Shown here one piece after another: positions 32,423-41,830 of a stretch of DNA of 64,000 bases. The DNA comes from Tenacibaculum sp. M341 (GTDB lineage: Bacteria; Bacteroidota; Bacteroidia; Flavobacteriales; Flavobacteriaceae): positions 1-64,000 of the forward strand of contig NZ_SJXJ01000023.1 of the NCBI RefSeq assembly GCF_004337695.1, in the 5' to 3' direction. The translations under genes and the position numbers were made by a program. Each line of letters begins with the position of its first letter. Position 1 is the stretch's first letter. The notes below the pieces were generated by a model that saw nothing but the letters and a program-made list of their open reading frames with translations, was not told the origin of the DNA and did no database searches.

Positions 32423-33634
32423 TTAGTTTCTAGTCCACCCAGCACCCCAAGTAGCATAATCTGTACCTGTTGCAGCTGCATTTACAGTAACAAAATCTGT
32501 ATCGTTAAAAGTAAAACCTGTATCGTTTTTAACTTCAGTAGTAACATCTGTAAAAAGAACATTTGTAGCTTGTAATAAACCGTCTATTACACCTTGACCA
32601 GTTGGGTTATCATTTGTAGAACCAGCAACATCAGCATCACCATCTAAATCAAAACCTTCTTGGTAACCTTTAATTACTACGTTATCGAAAATACCTTTAG
32701 TACCAGCTCTTAATCTGATAGCTTCCTTACCATTTGCAGATCCTAAACCTTCAATAGTAACATTAGAAACATTAGGAGCAGAGTAATTAATAGGGTTAGA
32801 ATTGTTACCTACATCAGTATTGTAACCATCACATTCAAAAGCTTTGTCTCCATCTAAATTTTGTTTAACATATACATTTGTTAAAGTTCCGTTGTATCCC
32901 TCAGTCCAATCAACTGAATCGTCATCAGAATTTACAACAGAGATGTAGCTAGCATTAACAGTACCTCCAAAGAATTCAACTCCGTCATCTAAACCTTCAA
33001 AAGCTTGAATATAGTTAACTATTGTACCGTTTCCTACTCCATAAAAAGAAATTCCATTGTTTTCAGACTGACCATCAACTTTACCTCCAGAATATTCTAC
33101 ACGTACATATTCTAATGTACCAGAGCTATCATCAGTTACAGTACCACCATAAGGTAAACTTGCAATTTCAGAAGTAGCAGTAGCACCAGTTGTTACATCA
33201 ACAACATTTGTAGGAGCTTTACCTAATAAAATTAAACCACCCCAATCTCCAGCGTTAGGAGCAGTTGAATTAGAAGTAAATACAATTGGTTGAGCGGCAG
33301 TTCCTTCTGCTACAATTTTAGCATCTTGAGAAATAGCTAAATAAACCTCAGTTCCTTTATTTGCTTTGATTGTCATACCAGCAGGAATTTGCATAGTTGT
33401 ACCAGCTTCCATTACTACAGGTCCGTCTAAGATATATTGGTTTTTAGCGTCTAAAACTAAGTCGCTAGAGTAGTTTCCTTTTAATAAAATGGTTTCACCA
33501 CCATTGTTATTATCGTTATTGTTTGTTGTTGTGGTACTGTTATCAGTGATTATGATATCAGATGTACCATCGTCTCCACATGAAGTGAAAAGAGAAGCAG
33601 CTAAAGCTAAACCGATTAAAATTTGATTTTTCAT
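32423..33634 (-). CDS. Surface lipoprotein, predicted parallel beta-helix
   Basis: A 403-aa lipoprotein (lipobox LFTSC, C19) with a low-complexity Thr/Asn linker (STTTTNNNDNNN) after the acidic GDDG. The rest has repeated short strands with Asn and Gly turns (IKANKGTEVYLAI, WGGLILLGKAP, GTLEYVRVEYSGG, DDGVEFFGGTVN, NVSNVTIEGLGS), typical of right-handed parallel beta-helices. The gene lies 35 bp downstream of a TonB-dependent receptor and is probably its co-transcribed surface partner, in the place where SusD would stand. Such proteins are sometimes labelled multidrug transporter, which the sequence does not support. Confidence 0.72.
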   Translation of the reverse strand: MKNQILIGLALAASLFTSCGDDGTSDIIITDNSTTTTNNNDNNNGGETILLKGNYSSDLVLDAKNQYILDGPVVMEAGTTMQIPAGMTIKANKGTEVYLAISQDAKIVAEGTAAQPIVFTSNSTAPNAGDWGGLILLGKAPTNVVDVTTGATATSEIASLPYGGTVTDDSSGTLEYVRVEYSGGKVDGQSENNGISFYGVGNGTIVNYIQAFEGLDDGVEFFGGTVNASYISVVNSDDDSVDWTEGYNGTLTNVYVKQNLDGDKAFECDGYNTDVGNNSNPINYSAPNVSNVTIEGLGSANGKEAIRLRAGTKGIFDNVVIKGYQEGFDLDGDADVAGSTNDNPTGQGVIDGLLQATNVLFTDVTTEVKNDTGFTFNDTDFVTVNAAATGTDYATWGAGWTRN

Positions 33635-33669
33635 TTTTACTATTTTTTAAGTTTAATATTATGTTTGAA

Positions 33670-36507
33670 TTAAAATTTATATTTTAAAGATATTCCAGCA
33701 GTTATACCTCTTTGGTAATCAGATAAAATAACATCACCAAAAGATGTTCCTTCACGTACTCTTTGGATAGAAGGGTCTAATAAATTTTTAACTGTTAAAT
33801 TAGCTTCCCAGTTTTTACCTATTTTATTTTTCCAAATCAAATCAAGAACAGGTACACTTTTTTCAACGATATTACCTAATTGTCCAGATCCTAAAGCATC
33901 AATTCTATCTGAGAAATAAGAGAATACTAATGAAGCTACAGGTTTATAGTTATCAAATTGAGTAGGACTATAAGTAACATTAGCGTTAATTAAAATGTCT
34001 GAAGCCCCTTGAAGCTTATCACTTGTTCTATCAAAGCCAGTAGAAAAAAGACCTTGTTGAGCTTGTAAATCTTGGTCAGTATTCATGTATGTAAAGTTAA
34101 AACCAGCTGATAATTGAGTTTCTTCATCTGAGTTTACAATAATGTTTTTCTTTGTTTCTAACTCAATACCTACTACAGTAGCTTTATCTCCAGTTCTAAA
34201 GTAACGTTGAGTACCAGTTGCATCGTTAGCAACTACAAGGTTCACTGGATCGTCGATTTGTTTACCAAATACAGCTAATGATACTAATTCACTTCTAGTT
34301 ACAAACCATTCATATTTTAAGTCTAAATTAAAAACATTTGAAAACGAAGGGTCAGATAATAAATCAGGATTACCACCTACTCTTTGACTTACACCTTCAT
34401 ATACAAAAGGAGCTACTTCTTTAAATTCAGGAATAGATACTGTTTTACTAAAGTTGAAACGTAAGTTTTGATCATCATTTAAAGCATACTTTACACTTAA
34501 ACTAGGTAATACAAAAGTTTCTGAAGCGTTTTGTCCGCCTATACCATTAACACCTAGGTTGATTACATCGTAATTAATGCTTTGATTAACATTTTCTAAT
34601 CTAATTCCTGGTAAAATAGTCCATTTATCATTAGCGTTTATAACAGCAGAAATGTATCCTGCATGAATTTGTAATTCTCCTTCATATGTGTTTTCAGGAA
34701 GACCAGGTAATGTTACAAAATTACTGTCTTCGTAACCAGGAAGAGTTCTAAAAGATTCTATTGTATATAGCTTTCCTGTGCTAATGTTTCTGAAAAACTG
34801 AGTATTGTCAATATTAAAAATAGCATCTAAGTTGTTAACATCTACTAGTATATTTCTTGAAGCATCATTAAAATTATATCCATAACGTTGGTTTTCAAAA
34901 TTTCTTAACTTTAGTCTTCCGTTGTACCCAAAATTCAAAGACACTTTTTCACTAGTCTTATATGTTAAGTTAATTCTGCTATTTAACTCTTCATCATTAA
35001 TTTTTTGGAAATAACGTTGGTTATCAAAAGAGTTATTTGTTAAAAACACAGGATTTGTTGTTGGGTCATTGTCTAATGCAAAAGCATAGTTTTCAAGATT
35101 GATTCTTTTTCTATCTGGTTCATGAGCAATAACATTGTTATAACCAACACCCCAGTCTAACTTTAATTCATCACTAAATCCATTTCCTGAAAACTTGTGT
35201 TTACCAGTGATTTGGTTTACAAAAATTAAGTCTTGATTAAACTGTATGTTCTTTTGAAAAGAGCTACCTCCGTCAAATACTGATTCATTACGGGCGTCAC
35301 GATTAGTACCTAAACCTAGTACACCATATTCTCCAACTTGATCTGAAGAACTGTTTAAGAATAAAGATGTAAATTTTAATTTGTGGTTACCGTTAATTTT
35401 GTATAAAGCACTTAACATAGCAGTGCTTTGAGTAGCGTATTCGTATTCTCTAGAGTTAGGGTACCTTCTATTAAATGTGTTACTAAAATCTACTACAGGT
35501 CCTTCTCTATATTCATATTTGTTAGAAAATGAAGCGGTAGCAAAAAAGCTCAAACGAGATTCATCTTTAAAATCAAAAGACTTACCTGCATTAATTGTTA
35601 AAGATGAATTAATAGGAGCATAAGTTCCTCTTGTAGTAAATCCATGAGATAACACTACAGCAAATGGATTGTGTCCGTATCTTCCATAAAAACCAAAAGC
35701 ACCAGAACCATCAGTTTTTTGAAAATCATCTCTATCTATAGCTCTTGAGTTGGCACTACCTCCAATTTCTACTTCTACAAATCCTTTTCCTTTGTACTCT
35801 TTTGAAGTTATATCAATGTTTCCAGCAGCAAAATCACTATAAAAGATTGAATTGTAAGCTTTACTAATAGATACATTTTGAATAATATCAGAAGGGAATA
35901 AACTTAAATCAATATTTTTCTTACTGATATTATTTGAAGGTAATGACAGACCATTTAAAGTAGTATTTAAGTATCTGTCACCTAAACCACGAACGTAAAC
36001 ATTGCTAGATCCTTCTTGTTTAGAAACCCCTGAAATTTTAGAAACAGCGGCGGCAGCGTCGCTAACTCCTTTTTTAGCTAGTTCTTGGGCTCCAATGCTT
36101 TCTTTGATAACAGCAGCTTTCTTTTGCTCTAATAGTAAAGCGCTTTCTTTTTCTCTGTTTACAGTAGCATTAATTTGTACTTCTTCAAGTTGTTCTCCAC
36201 CACTAGCACCAAGAACTTGATTGATAGTGATAGCTTTACCTACAACAACAGAAATTGGTTTTTCGATGGTTTTGTAACCAACAAAACTGAAAACTAAAAC
36301 TTGGTTGCCAATAGGAGCGGCAATAGTATATTTTCCATCTAAATCTGTAGTTGTTCCAATACTAGTTCCTTTAATGAAAACATTAGCGAAAGGTAAAGGC
36401 TCGTTGTTTAATTCTTTATCAGTTACTGTTCCCGTTACAGTACCCTTGTCTTGTGCAAAAGTTAAATTACACAATAAAAGTAGCGCAATTAGTAAAATTT
36501 TCCTCAT
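33670..36507 (-). CDS. TonB-dependent outer-membrane receptor
   Basis: A 945-aa receptor from ATG 36507 (MRKILLIALLLL; signal peptide ending LTFAQ). It has a carboxypeptidase-D-like domain (about 22-110, GTVTGTVTDKELNNEP), a plug (KKGVSDAAAAVSKISGVSKQEG, then VYVRGLGDRYLNTTLNG) and a large barrel ending GISLKYKF. A segment before the plug is rich in Lys, Glu and Ala (REKESALLLEQKKAAVIKES), of a kind seen in a large receptor family paired with beta-helix lipoproteins. The gene is followed by such a lipoprotein 35 bp later. The ligand is unknown. Confidence 0.9.
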   Translation of the reverse strand: MRKILLIALLLLCNLTFAQDKGTVTGTVTDKELNNEPLPFANVFIKGTSIGTTTDLDGKYTIAAPIGNQVLVFSFVGYKTIEKPISVVVGKAITINQVLGASGGEQLEEVQINATVNREKESALLLEQKKAAVIKESIGAQELAKKGVSDAAAAVSKISGVSKQEGSSNVYVRGLGDRYLNTTLNGLSLPSNNISKKNIDLSLFPSDIIQNVSISKAYNSIFYSDFAAGNIDITSKEYKGKGFVEVEIGGSANSRAIDRDDFQKTDGSGAFGFYGRYGHNPFAVVLSHGFTTRGTYAPINSSLTINAGKSFDFKDESRLSFFATASFSNKYEYREGPVVDFSNTFNRRYPNSREYEYATQSTAMLSALYKINGNHKLKFTSLFLNSSSDQVGEYGVLGLGTNRDARNESVFDGGSSFQKNIQFNQDLIFVNQITGKHKFSGNGFSDELKLDWGVGYNNVIAHEPDRKRINLENYAFALDNDPTTNPVFLTNNSFDNQRYFQKINDEELNSRINLTYKTSEKVSLNFGYNGRLKLRNFENQRYGYNFNDASRNILVDVNNLDAIFNIDNTQFFRNISTGKLYTIESFRTLPGYEDSNFVTLPGLPENTYEGELQIHAGYISAVINANDKWTILPGIRLENVNQSINYDVINLGVNGIGGQNASETFVLPSLSVKYALNDDQNLRFNFSKTVSIPEFKEVAPFVYEGVSQRVGGNPDLLSDPSFSNVFNLDLKYEWFVTRSELVSLAVFGKQIDDPVNLVVANDATGTQRYFRTGDKATVVGIELETKKNIIVNSDEETQLSAGFNFTYMNTDQDLQAQQGLFSTGFDRTSDKLQGASDILINANVTYSPTQFDNYKPVASLVFSYFSDRIDALGSGQLGNIVEKSVPVLDLIWKNKIGKNWEANLTVKNLLDPSIQRVREGTSFGDVILSDYQRGITAGISLKYKF

Positions 36508-36615
36508 TTTAATATTTCTATATGTCGAGTGCAAATCTGCATCAACATTGTTAAAATAATGTTACTTGAGAATTATACTTATGTTACTAGAATATGTTTT
36601 TAATGTTAAGAAGAG

Positions 36616-37092
36616 TTAGTTTTTTACAGCTTTTAAACTCTTTATTAGAGAGCTATAATTTAAGAAGGAACTAGCTTCAAAAATGATTTCATTTTTATTG
36701 GAAAGTACTATGGTACTTGGGTAAGTGAGTTTATTGCTAGTTAAAGCAATGGCAAGTTCATGAACTCCTGTATTGGTTCCAGAAGGTTTAAATTTGAAAG
36801 TGTAGTTATTGTAAGTGATTTCTTTTTTAGATTCAGCATTAAAAGAAATGAAGTAAAAATTATTATTTAAAAGGTCAATCACTTTTGTGTTGGTAAAAGT
36901 GTTTTTTTTCATAGCAAAGCAGTACTTACACCAGTTGGTGTGTAAGAATACTACAACAGGTCTTTGCTCTTTTTTTTGAAGTTCCGTTAACTCCTCAAAA
37001 GTATATTCATGTAAAACTTGAACCTTTTCTTGTTGACTAAAAAGATTCAAGCTTACACAAATAAAAAGAAGTATAAATGTCTTCACATTCAT
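36616..37092 (-). CDS. Exported thioredoxin-like protein
   Basis: A 158-aa protein with a signal peptide (1-20, LNLFSQ) and a thioredoxin fold of the thioredoxin_7/DUF255 type. The redox motif is W54-C55-K-Y-C58 in HTNWCKYCFAMKK, with VVVFLHTNW before it and TYPSTIVLSNKNE holding the cis-proline region (about 122-126). It probably works in the periplasm. It starts 4 bp after a TonB-dependent receptor whose plug has its own CxxC (C158, C161), so the two are surely one transcript. A redox link between them is inference. Confidence 0.85.
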   Translation of the reverse strand: MNVKTFILLFICVSLNLFSQQEKVQVLHEYTFEELTELQKKEQRPVVVFLHTNWCKYCFAMKKNTFTNTKVIDLLNNNFYFISFNAESKKEITYNNYTFKFKPSGTNTGVHELAIALTSNKLTYPSTIVLSNKNEIIFEASSFLNYSSLIKSLKAVKN

Positions 37093-37096
37093 AAAA

Positions 37097-39355
37097 TTAA
37101 AATATTTTACAACGTAATCCTAAGAAAGCTCTAATTCCTTGGTTAGAAGCATATACATACGTAGGGTCAAATGTTAAATTAGGGTTCGTAGGATCAATGT
37201 TTTCGTCAAAAGGATCAAAAGACCTTAAAATGCTATTTGCTGCTGGAGTAAAATCTAATAGATTTTTTACTCCTCCAAATACTTCAAAATTTGAACCAAA
37301 CTTTTTAGTTAATTGAATATTTTGAATGCTATACCAAGGAGAAGTTGGATCACGAGGATCATTTTGAAAAGTTTCAGTGTTTAAAAGAGGTAAATCCATT
37401 GGGGCAAAAACATTTCCTGTGTAATCAATATCTAAATCAATAGAAGGGATTTTATAAGAAACACTCCAAGTACCACTAAAACTTTCAGTTAGTATTTGTC
37501 TTTCAGTAATTCCATTTTCAGTAGTTGTAACATCCATAAGAGTTGCACCAGCAATAATAGAAATTCCGTTTTGCCAAGTAATATTTGTGTTTAATGACAC
37601 TCCTTTAGAAGTAGCATATCCATCTAAATTAGCATAGATAATTTTAGTAATGTCAGTTTCGTAATCAGGAATTATCTTGTTATCAAAATGAGTATAGAAT
37701 GCCGTAGCATCTATGTTAATGATTGTACTATTGTTAGTAACAATGTTTTTTACATAGTTAATGTTGGTATTCCATGAAGTTTCAGGAGATAATTCACCAT
37801 CAAAAACTACATCTCTAGCACCATTTAAAGCTGCATGATCTTCTGTAAAAACATTTGCAACTCTAAAACCATTACCAACACTAATTCTTAAAATATCTTC
37901 ATTGTTTTCAGAATTCCATTTATAATTAAGTCGCGGAGAAAAAATACCACCATGTATGCTATTATGATCGTAACGCAGTCCTAATAATAATTTATTGTTT
38001 TTAGCTAATTGTATCTCGTCTTGAATAAAAATACCTGGTAAATGAATAATAGAAGGTTCGTTATTGATACCATTTTCATCTAAAGTAGCAAACGTATTGT
38101 CATCATAATACGTATACCTGTAAGCAGCGCCAATTAATAAATCATGGTATTTCCCTAAAGAAGTATCCCAAGTTAATTGACCAAAACCTATGTATTGATC
38201 TGCGATATAAGAGGTGTCGCCATAAAATGAATTTTGATTATGACCATTGGCGCTAAATTGTAAGCTTAAATTTTCACTAGTAGGCAACTGGTAAGTACCA
38301 AAAGTTTCCCATCTACTGGTATAAATACTTTCTCCATACACATCTGTACCACCCTTGTTAATAGGTTGCCAGTTTACATCCCCTCCAAATCTATCCTCAT
38401 ACATATATCTTGCGCCAATAGTAAATACTTTGTTGTTTTTTCTATTGATGGTAAACTTGTTGAAAATTGAAATTCTATCCTGTAATGTTAAATCTGTAAA
38501 ACCATCATTATTATTGTCAATAGGGTTTTGATAGTTAAAGTAATTTACGCCAAGTAAACCATCAACTTTTCCAAGGTTATATTTAAGACCTATATCTGTA
38601 TTTATTTCACCCCAAGAGCTGCCAAAAGCTTCAGCTGTTAATTTTGGTGCAGAAGAAGGTTTTTTGGTGATGATGTTGATAATTCCACCTACCGCTTCAG
38701 ATCCATAAAGAGTAGAAGCAGGACCTTTAACAATTTCAATACGTTCTACCAATGCTTGTGGAATTCCGGATAAACCATAAACAGTAGATAAACCACTAAC
38801 AATAGGCATTCCGTCAATTAAAACAAAAGTATAAGGACCTTCTAAACCATTAATATGAATATCACCTGTATTACAAACACTGCAGTTTACTTGTGGGCGT
38901 ACACCGTTGACATTTTGCATAGATTCAAAAATAGAAGGTGTTGGATTCTTTTTAAAAAAAGTAGGTGCATATACTTCAACAGGAACAGGGCTTTCCAGTT
39001 TTTTTACAGGTTTTAAAGTTCCTGAAATAACTACTTCTTCCAAATTATCAGTATCCTCTTTTAAAGCAAAGTTGTGAACATGTGTTACGTTTGGTACTAT
39101 TTTTATTGTTCTTGTAATGGTTTTAAAACCTATCGAAGAAACTGTCAATAAATATTTTCCAGTAGGTACATTGTTAATTGTATACTTTCCTTTTTCATTA
39201 GTTGTGGTGCCAAGTTTAATGTCGTTTATGTATACATTCACAAAAGAGGCTGGTTTTTTATTGAAAGTTATTGTTCCTTCAAGTTTCACTTGTTGTGCAA
39301 AAGAAGATATTATACCGATAAAAAAAACAAGAAAACAGCTTTTTTTTAGATTCAT
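37097..39355 (-). CDS. TonB-dependent receptor with CxxC in the plug, DtxR-type control
   Basis: A 752-aa receptor from ATG 39355 (MNLKKSCFLV; signal peptide ending SFAQ). It has a carboxypeptidase-like domain (about 22-100), a plug (about 120-235) with NVNGVRPQVNCSVCNTG (C158 and C161), LIDGMPIVSG, IEIVKGPASTLYGSEAVGGIINI, and a barrel ending GLRCKIF. BtuB/FecA-like size and plug suggest uptake of a metal chelate. The gene is divergent from a DtxR-family regulator and shares the palindrome at 39386-39409 with it, so metal control is likely. The imported metal (Mn, Fe, Zn or Cu) is not determined. Confidence 0.88.
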   Translation of the reverse strand: MNLKKSCFLVFFIGIISSFAQQVKLEGTITFNKKPASFVNVYINDIKLGTTTNEKGKYTINNVPTGKYLLTVSSIGFKTITRTIKIVPNVTHVHNFALKEDTDNLEEVVISGTLKPVKKLESPVPVEVYAPTFFKKNPTPSIFESMQNVNGVRPQVNCSVCNTGDIHINGLEGPYTFVLIDGMPIVSGLSTVYGLSGIPQALVERIEIVKGPASTLYGSEAVGGIINIITKKPSSAPKLTAEAFGSSWGEINTDIGLKYNLGKVDGLLGVNYFNYQNPIDNNNDGFTDLTLQDRISIFNKFTINRKNNKVFTIGARYMYEDRFGGDVNWQPINKGGTDVYGESIYTSRWETFGTYQLPTSENLSLQFSANGHNQNSFYGDTSYIADQYIGFGQLTWDTSLGKYHDLLIGAAYRYTYYDDNTFATLDENGINNEPSIIHLPGIFIQDEIQLAKNNKLLLGLRYDHNSIHGGIFSPRLNYKWNSENNEDILRISVGNGFRVANVFTEDHAALNGARDVVFDGELSPETSWNTNINYVKNIVTNNSTIINIDATAFYTHFDNKIIPDYETDITKIIYANLDGYATSKGVSLNTNITWQNGISIIAGATLMDVTTTENGITERQILTESFSGTWSVSYKIPSIDLDIDYTGNVFAPMDLPLLNTETFQNDPRDPTSPWYSIQNIQLTKKFGSNFEVFGGVKNLLDFTPAANSILRSFDPFDENIDPTNPNLTFDPTYVYASNQGIRAFLGLRCKIF

Positions 39356-39373
39356 TGTAATATTAAATTTCTG

Positions 39374-39381
39374 CAAATATA
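39374..39381 (-). promoter_or_regulatory. -7 element of the receptor-thioredoxin operon
   Basis: TATATTTG on the minus strand, 18 bp before the receptor ATG. The DtxR-type palindrome lies 4 bp upstream, over the region where the polymerase would contact -33. Confidence 0.65.
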
Positions 39382-39385
39382 AATT

Positions 39386-39409
39386 AATTTTTAGACTTGT
39401 CTAAAAATT
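39386..39409. promoter_or_regulatory. DtxR/MntR-type operator palindrome
   Basis: AATTTTTAGAC and GTCTAAAAATT are perfect 11-bp complements around TT. The core TTAGAC-TT-GTCTAA fits the TTAG-N6-CTAA pattern of DtxR/IdeR/MntR boxes. It lies between the divergent receptor and regulator genes, next to both -7 elements, so the adjacent regulator is the natural ligand. Confidence 0.8.
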
Positions 39410-39432
39410 ATATTTTGCAAGTCAAAATTTTA

Positions 39433-39440
39433 TATATTTG
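39433..39440 (+). promoter_or_regulatory. -7 element of the regulator-transporter operon
   Basis: TATATTTG, 18 bp before the regulator ATG at 39459. A TTG at 39415-39417 is only 15 nt upstream, so the -33 is imperfect. Confidence 0.6.
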
Positions 39441-39458
39441 TGATAAATAAGATAGTAG

Positions 39459-40112
39459 ATGTTTTCACAGTCTGAAGAAAATTATATAAAAACCATTTAT
39501 CACCTAGCAGCCGATTGCGAGAAAGGAATTAGTACCAATGCTATAGCAAAACAATTGGCAACTAAAGCTTCTTCTGTTACTGATATGATTAAAAAGTTGT
39601 CAGAAAAGAAAGTAGTGGTATATAAAAAATACCAAGGCGTTACGTTGACTGATTTTGGTAAGCGTACAGCGGTTTCAATTATAAGAAAGCATCGTTTATG
39701 GGAAGTTTTTTTGGTAGAAAAATTAAACTTTTCTTGGGACGAAGTACATGAAGTAGCAGAACAATTAGAGCATATAAAATCACCAAAGCTTATCAATGAA
39801 TTAGATGCTTTTTTAGGGTTTCCTAAAAGAGATCCGCATGGTGATCCAATACCCGATAGTGAAGGTAATTTACAGGTGATAGAAAAAAGTTTGTTAGCTA
39901 CTTTTAATGAAGGAGAAGAAGGCGTATGTGTGGGAGTGGACGATACATCGTCTGAGTTTTTACAATTTTTAGATAAACAAGGTATTGCTTTAGGTAAAAG
40001 AATAGAAGTAATAGCAAAGGAGCCTTTTGATGGTTCTTTTTTAATTAAAATAGAAAATAAAGAGTTGTCTATATCAAACAAAATAGCCAACAATTTATAC
40101 ATTCAAAAGTAA
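39459..40112 (+). CDS. DtxR/MntR-family metal-dependent regulator
   Basis: A 217-aa metalloregulator. The winged-helix DNA-binding domain (about 1-65) includes SEENYIKTIYHL, STNAIAKQLATKASSVTDMIKKL and YQGVTLTDFGK. The metal-binding dimerisation domain (about 66-140) includes RKHRLWEVFLVEKL, WDEVHEVAEQLEHI and FPKRDPHGDPIP. A C-terminal FeoA/SH3-like domain (about 150-217) follows. With bound metal it would repress transcription. The gene is first in an operon with a TroA-like binding protein, ATPase and two permeases (troR-like), and binds, by inference, the 39386-39409 palindrome. Confidence 0.92.
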   Translation: MFSQSEENYIKTIYHLAADCEKGISTNAIAKQLATKASSVTDMIKKLSEKKVVVYKKYQGVTLTDFGKRTAVSIIRKHRLWEVFLVEKLNFSWDEVHEVAEQLEHIKSPKLINELDAFLGFPKRDPHGDPIPDSEGNLQVIEKSLLATFNEGEEGVCVGVDDTSSEFLQFLDKQGIALGKRIEVIAKEPFDGSFLIKIENKELSISNKIANNLYIQK

Positions 40113-40113
40113 C

Positions 40114-41028
40114 ATGAGAAAAATTTTATACATATCAATATTGATCTTTCTTTTCAGTTGTAAACAAAAAGAAAAGTCAAAGAATGAAAAACTTCATGTG
40201 GTTACTACCACTACAATGATTACCGATTTAGTAAAAAACATTGGTGGCGATAAGTTGGAAGTTAAAGGTTTGATGGGAGCAGGAGTTGATCCTCATTTAT
40301 ATAAAGCAAGTGAAGGAGATGTAGGAACATTATTTAATGCAGATGTAATTGTTTACAATGGATTGCATTTAGAAGGAAAGCTGGAAGAAGTATTTGAAAA
40401 AATGCGTCATCAGAATAAAACCGTCATAGCAGTTTCAGCAGCAGTTGATAAAAACTCCTTAATTGCTTCTAGTGATTTTGCTTCTAATTATGACCCACAC
40501 ATTTGGTTTGATATTACTAATTGGGAAATAATCACAAAGTTTTTAGTAGAAAAGTTATCAGAGTTAGATGCTAAGAACGCAGCAGTATATGAAAAAAATG
40601 GAGCAAACTATTTACAAAAGCTAGCTGAATTAAAAACTCAGATAACAGAGAAAATAAATACACTGCCAAAAGAAAAGAGAATTTTAGTAACAGCTCATGA
40701 TGCCTTTAATTATTTTGGTAAAGCACATGATTTTAATGTAGTTGGATTGCAAGGGTTGTCAACAGCAACAGAGGCAGGAGTAAAAGATGTTCAGAAACTA
40801 ACAAAGTTTATTTTAGACAATCAAATTAAAGCAATTTTTATAGAAAGTTCAGTGCCAAAAAGAACTGTTGAAGCATTGCAAGAGGCGGTAAGAGCAAAAG
40901 GTAATGAGGTGATAATTGGCGGTACTTTGTTTTCTGATGCTTTAGGTGATGCGGGAACTGTTGAAGGAACTTATATAGGAATGTATACTCATAATGTGGA
41001 TACGATTATTGGAGCATTAGCAGATTAA
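40114..41028 (+). CDS. Metal ABC transporter substrate-binding lipoprotein (TroA/ZnuA family)
   Basis: A 304-aa lipoprotein (lipobox FLFSC, C16) that captures Zn or Mn for import. Likely metal ligands are H61 (VDPHLY), H129 (DPHIWFD), H195 (TAHDAFNYF) and D275 (FSDALG). A His-His-His-Asp set is that of Treponema TroA rather than the Glu-containing PsaA/MntC type, so Zn and Mn both remain possible. There is no His-rich loop of the kind seen in many ZnuA proteins. It starts 1 bp after the regulator and ends 1 bp before the ATPase gene. Confidence 0.92.
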   Translation: MRKILYISILIFLFSCKQKEKSKNEKLHVVTTTTMITDLVKNIGGDKLEVKGLMGAGVDPHLYKASEGDVGTLFNADVIVYNGLHLEGKLEEVFEKMRHQNKTVIAVSAAVDKNSLIASSDFASNYDPHIWFDITNWEIITKFLVEKLSELDAKNAAVYEKNGANYLQKLAELKTQITEKINTLPKEKRILVTAHDAFNYFGKAHDFNVVGLQGLSTATEAGVKDVQKLTKFILDNQIKAIFIESSVPKRTVEALQEAVRAKGNEVIIGGTLFSDALGDAGTVEGTYIGMYTHNVDTIIGALAD

Positions 41029-41029
41029 G

Positions 41030-41770
41030 ATGAAAGAACAAAAATTAGCCATAACTGTTGATGACTTAACGGTAGCTTACAATTATAAACCGGTTTTATG
41101 GGATATTGATTTGGCAATTCCTGAAGGTGTAATGATGGCTATAGTTGGTCCAAATGGAGCAGGGAAATCTACGTTAATTAAATCGATCTTAGGAATTATT
41201 GATCCGATAGCAGGAAGTGTTTCTATTTACGGAAAACCATATGATAAGCAACGAAAATTAGTTGGTTATGTTCCGCAGAAGGGTAGTGTAGATTGGGATT
41301 TTCCTACGACAGCATTAGATGTGGTTATGATGGGGACTTATGGTAGTTTAGGCTGGATTAAAAGACCAGGTAAAAAAGAAAAGAAAATAGCGTTAGAGGC
41401 TTTAGAAAAAGTAGGAATGCTTTCTTTTAAAGATAGACAAATAAGTCAATTGTCTGGAGGGCAACAACAACGTGTATTCTTGGCAAGAGCTTTAGCGCAA
41501 GATGCGGCTATTTATTTTATGGATGAGCCTTTTCAAGGAGTTGATGCTACTACCGAAATAGCAATCATTAATATTTTAAAGGAGTTGAGAAAAGCTGGAA
41601 AAACTGTTGTAGTAGTGCATCATGATTTACAAACAGTTCCGGAGTATTTTGATTGGGTTACTTTTTTGAATGTTAAAAAGATAGCAACAGGACCAATAAA
41701 AGAGATTTTTAACGATGATAATTTAACCAAAACCTATGGGATAAATTATAAAGTTAGTGTACAGCAGTGA
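41030..41770 (+). CDS. Metal ABC transporter ATP-binding protein
   Basis: A 246-aa ABC ATPase. Walker A is GPNGAGKST (about 40-48), the Q loop lies near [12 protein letters not shown], the signature is [16 protein letters not shown] (about 140-155), Walker B is AAIYFMDEP, and the switch His is in VVVHHDLQ. The VDWDFP motif is typical of Mn/Zn (TroB/MntB/ZnuC) ATPases. Its stop at 41768-41770 was presumably once close to the permease gene, which is now separated by the four-helix-bundle gene and a repeat array. Confidence 0.94.
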   Translation: MKEQKLAITVDDLTVAYNYKPVLWDIDLAIPEGVMMAIVGPNGAGKSTLIKSILGIIDPIAGSVSIYGKPYDKQRKLVGYVPQKGSVDWDFPTTALDVVMMGTYGSLGWIKRPGKKEKKIALEALEKVGMLSFKDRQISQLSGGQQQRVFLARALAQDAAIYFMDEPFQGVDATTEIAIINILKELRKAGKTVVVVHHDLQTVPEYFDWVTFLNVKKIATGPIKEIFNDDNLTKTYGINYKVSVQQ

Positions 41771-41830
41771 ATTTAGTGTTTAGGTTGTAGTTTTTAGAGG
41801 TTAGAGAAAAGATGTAAATTAGATAAAGTT

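Noticed and set aside
39500-40102. 200-codon open frame antisense to the DtxR-family regulator
   Set aside because: The opposite strand encodes a complete, well-conserved metalloregulator in operon context; the antisense product has no recognisable motifs and high Ser/Phe content typical of shadow frames.
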